From Cellvibrionales bacterium UBA1969 (GTDB lineage: Bacteria; Pseudomonadota; Gammaproteobacteria; Pseudomonadales; UBA7434): 13,956 bases of DNA. Positions 13,483-13,956 of this stretch are shown here, one piece after another (the stretch's first letter is position 1; each line of letters starts with the position of its first letter). The translations under genes and the position numbers were made by a program. The notes below the pieces were generated by a model that was not told the DNA's origin, did no database searches, and was given only the letters and a program-made list of their open reading frames with translations. The stretch spans positions 1 through 13,956 of the forward strand of contig DDDX01000025.1 in the NCBI GenBank assembly GCA_002339085.1, given 5' to 3'.

Positions 13483-13956
13483 TTATTGCGCATCGACCTT
13501 GTTGAGGTAACGGAAATAGTCGCTATCAGGATCAACTAGTAACACATCACCTTTATTTGAGAAAGACGCCTCATAGGCTTTCAAACGCCTTGAAAAAGCA
13601 TAGAATTCAGGGTCTTGGTTATAGGCCTCAGCATAAATTTCAGCTGCCTTAGCATCTCCATCACCTCTAATAAGTTCCCCTTGACGGTATGCATCTGCCT
13701 CAATCACCACCTTTTCACGGTCAGCATCCGCGCGGATTTTTTCTGCCAACTCTAATCCTTCCGACCGATATTGACGAGCCTCCTTTTCTCTATCAGCGCG
13801 CATCCGGTTATAGACGTCGTTACTGACTTCTTGAGGAAAATCGATCCTCTTCACTCTTACGTCAATTACTTCGACACCAAAATCAGTCATCGCAGCTTGA
13901 TGCAGTCGGTCTGTTAATGTAGCCATCATTTGATCACGCTCGCCAGAGACAACTTC
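13483..13956 (-). CDS. hflC: HflC, modulator of FtsH protease (C-terminal part)
   Basis: The last 157 residues of HflC; the frame is open to the window edge, so the N-terminal membrane anchor and much of the SPFH/band-7 domain lie outside. HflC with HflK forms a large cage around the FtsH protease in the inner membrane and modulates its activity. Visible are the C-terminal SPFH strand FGVEVIDVRVKRIDFPQEVSNDVYNRM and the long charged coiled-coil region RADREKEARQYRSEG...EKIRADADREK. The conserved RGDGDAKAAEIYAEAYNQDPEFYAFSRRLKAYE and the terminal DPDSDYFRYL follow. Those two stretches closely match E. coli HflC. A clear intrinsic terminator follows the stop codon. Confidence 0.95.
   Translation of the reverse strand, partial: EVVSGERDQMMATLTDRLHQAAMTDFGVEVIDVRVKRIDFPQEVSNDVYNRMRADREKEARQYRSEGLELAEKIRADADREKVVIEADAYRQGELIRGDGDAKAAEIYAEAYNQDPEFYAFSRRLKAYEASFSNKGDVLLVDPDSDYFRYLNKVDAQ

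Noticed and set aside
1..13956. CRISPR arrays, tRNA or rRNA genes, prophage or transposase genes
   Set aside because: I saw no regularly spaced repeats, cloverleaf sequences or mobile-element proteins on either strand.

Overview
The window looks like chromosomal DNA of moderate GC from a gammaproteobacterium, most likely a marine lineage near Cellvibrionales/Spongiibacteraceae. The right side carries the housekeeping order hflC - DUF2065 (YjeT-like) - hisZ - purA, which is characteristic of gammaproteobacteria. The left side is rich in lipid, steroid and aromatic catabolism families. The taxonomic placement is inferred from gene order and protein similarity recalled from memory, not from a search.

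Layout. (1) 1-708, minus: N-terminal part of an extended SDR (NAD-dependent epimerase/3beta-HSD/dihydroflavonol reductase type), cut by the window edge. (2) 1012-1881, plus: a PhyH-type Fe(II)/2-oxoglutarate dioxygenase. (3) 1937-2359, minus: a SnoaL/NTF2-like protein, divergent from (4). (4) 2504-5300, plus: a compact run of a tandem EthD-domain protein, a small three-helix membrane protein, an SDR closely resembling Comamonas HsdA (3alpha-hydroxysteroid dehydrogenase/carbonyl reductase), and acyl-CoA thioesterase II (TesB). (5) 5315-6769, minus: an aldehyde dehydrogenase of the coniferyl-aldehyde dehydrogenase type, convergent with tesB. (6) 6770-7369: a long AT-rich spacer. (7) 13956-7370, minus: partial hflC, a terminator, then DUF2065, hisZ and purA. 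Four accessory genes follow purA with gaps of only 27-36 bp: a VOC/glyoxalase-like protein, a lipoprotein-type formylglycine-generating enzyme (FGE), a membrane steroid 5alpha-reductase-family protein and a metallophosphoesterase.

How the genes may work together. Two steroid-type enzymes sit about 4 kb apart. One is a 5alpha-reductase family protein (reduces the delta-4 double bond of 3-ketosteroids). The other is an HsdA-like SDR (interconverts 3-keto and 3alpha-hydroxy groups). Together they could form a reductive A-ring pathway. The PhyH, TesB, EthD, SnoaL-like, VOC and aldehyde dehydrogenase genes would fit a lipid or steroid catabolic setting. This functional link is inference; each family assignment rests on visible motifs. 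The FGE keeps both copper-binding cysteines and has a lipobox, so it probably activates exported sulfatases, but none is encoded in this window. No tRNA, rRNA, CRISPR array or intact insertion sequence was seen.
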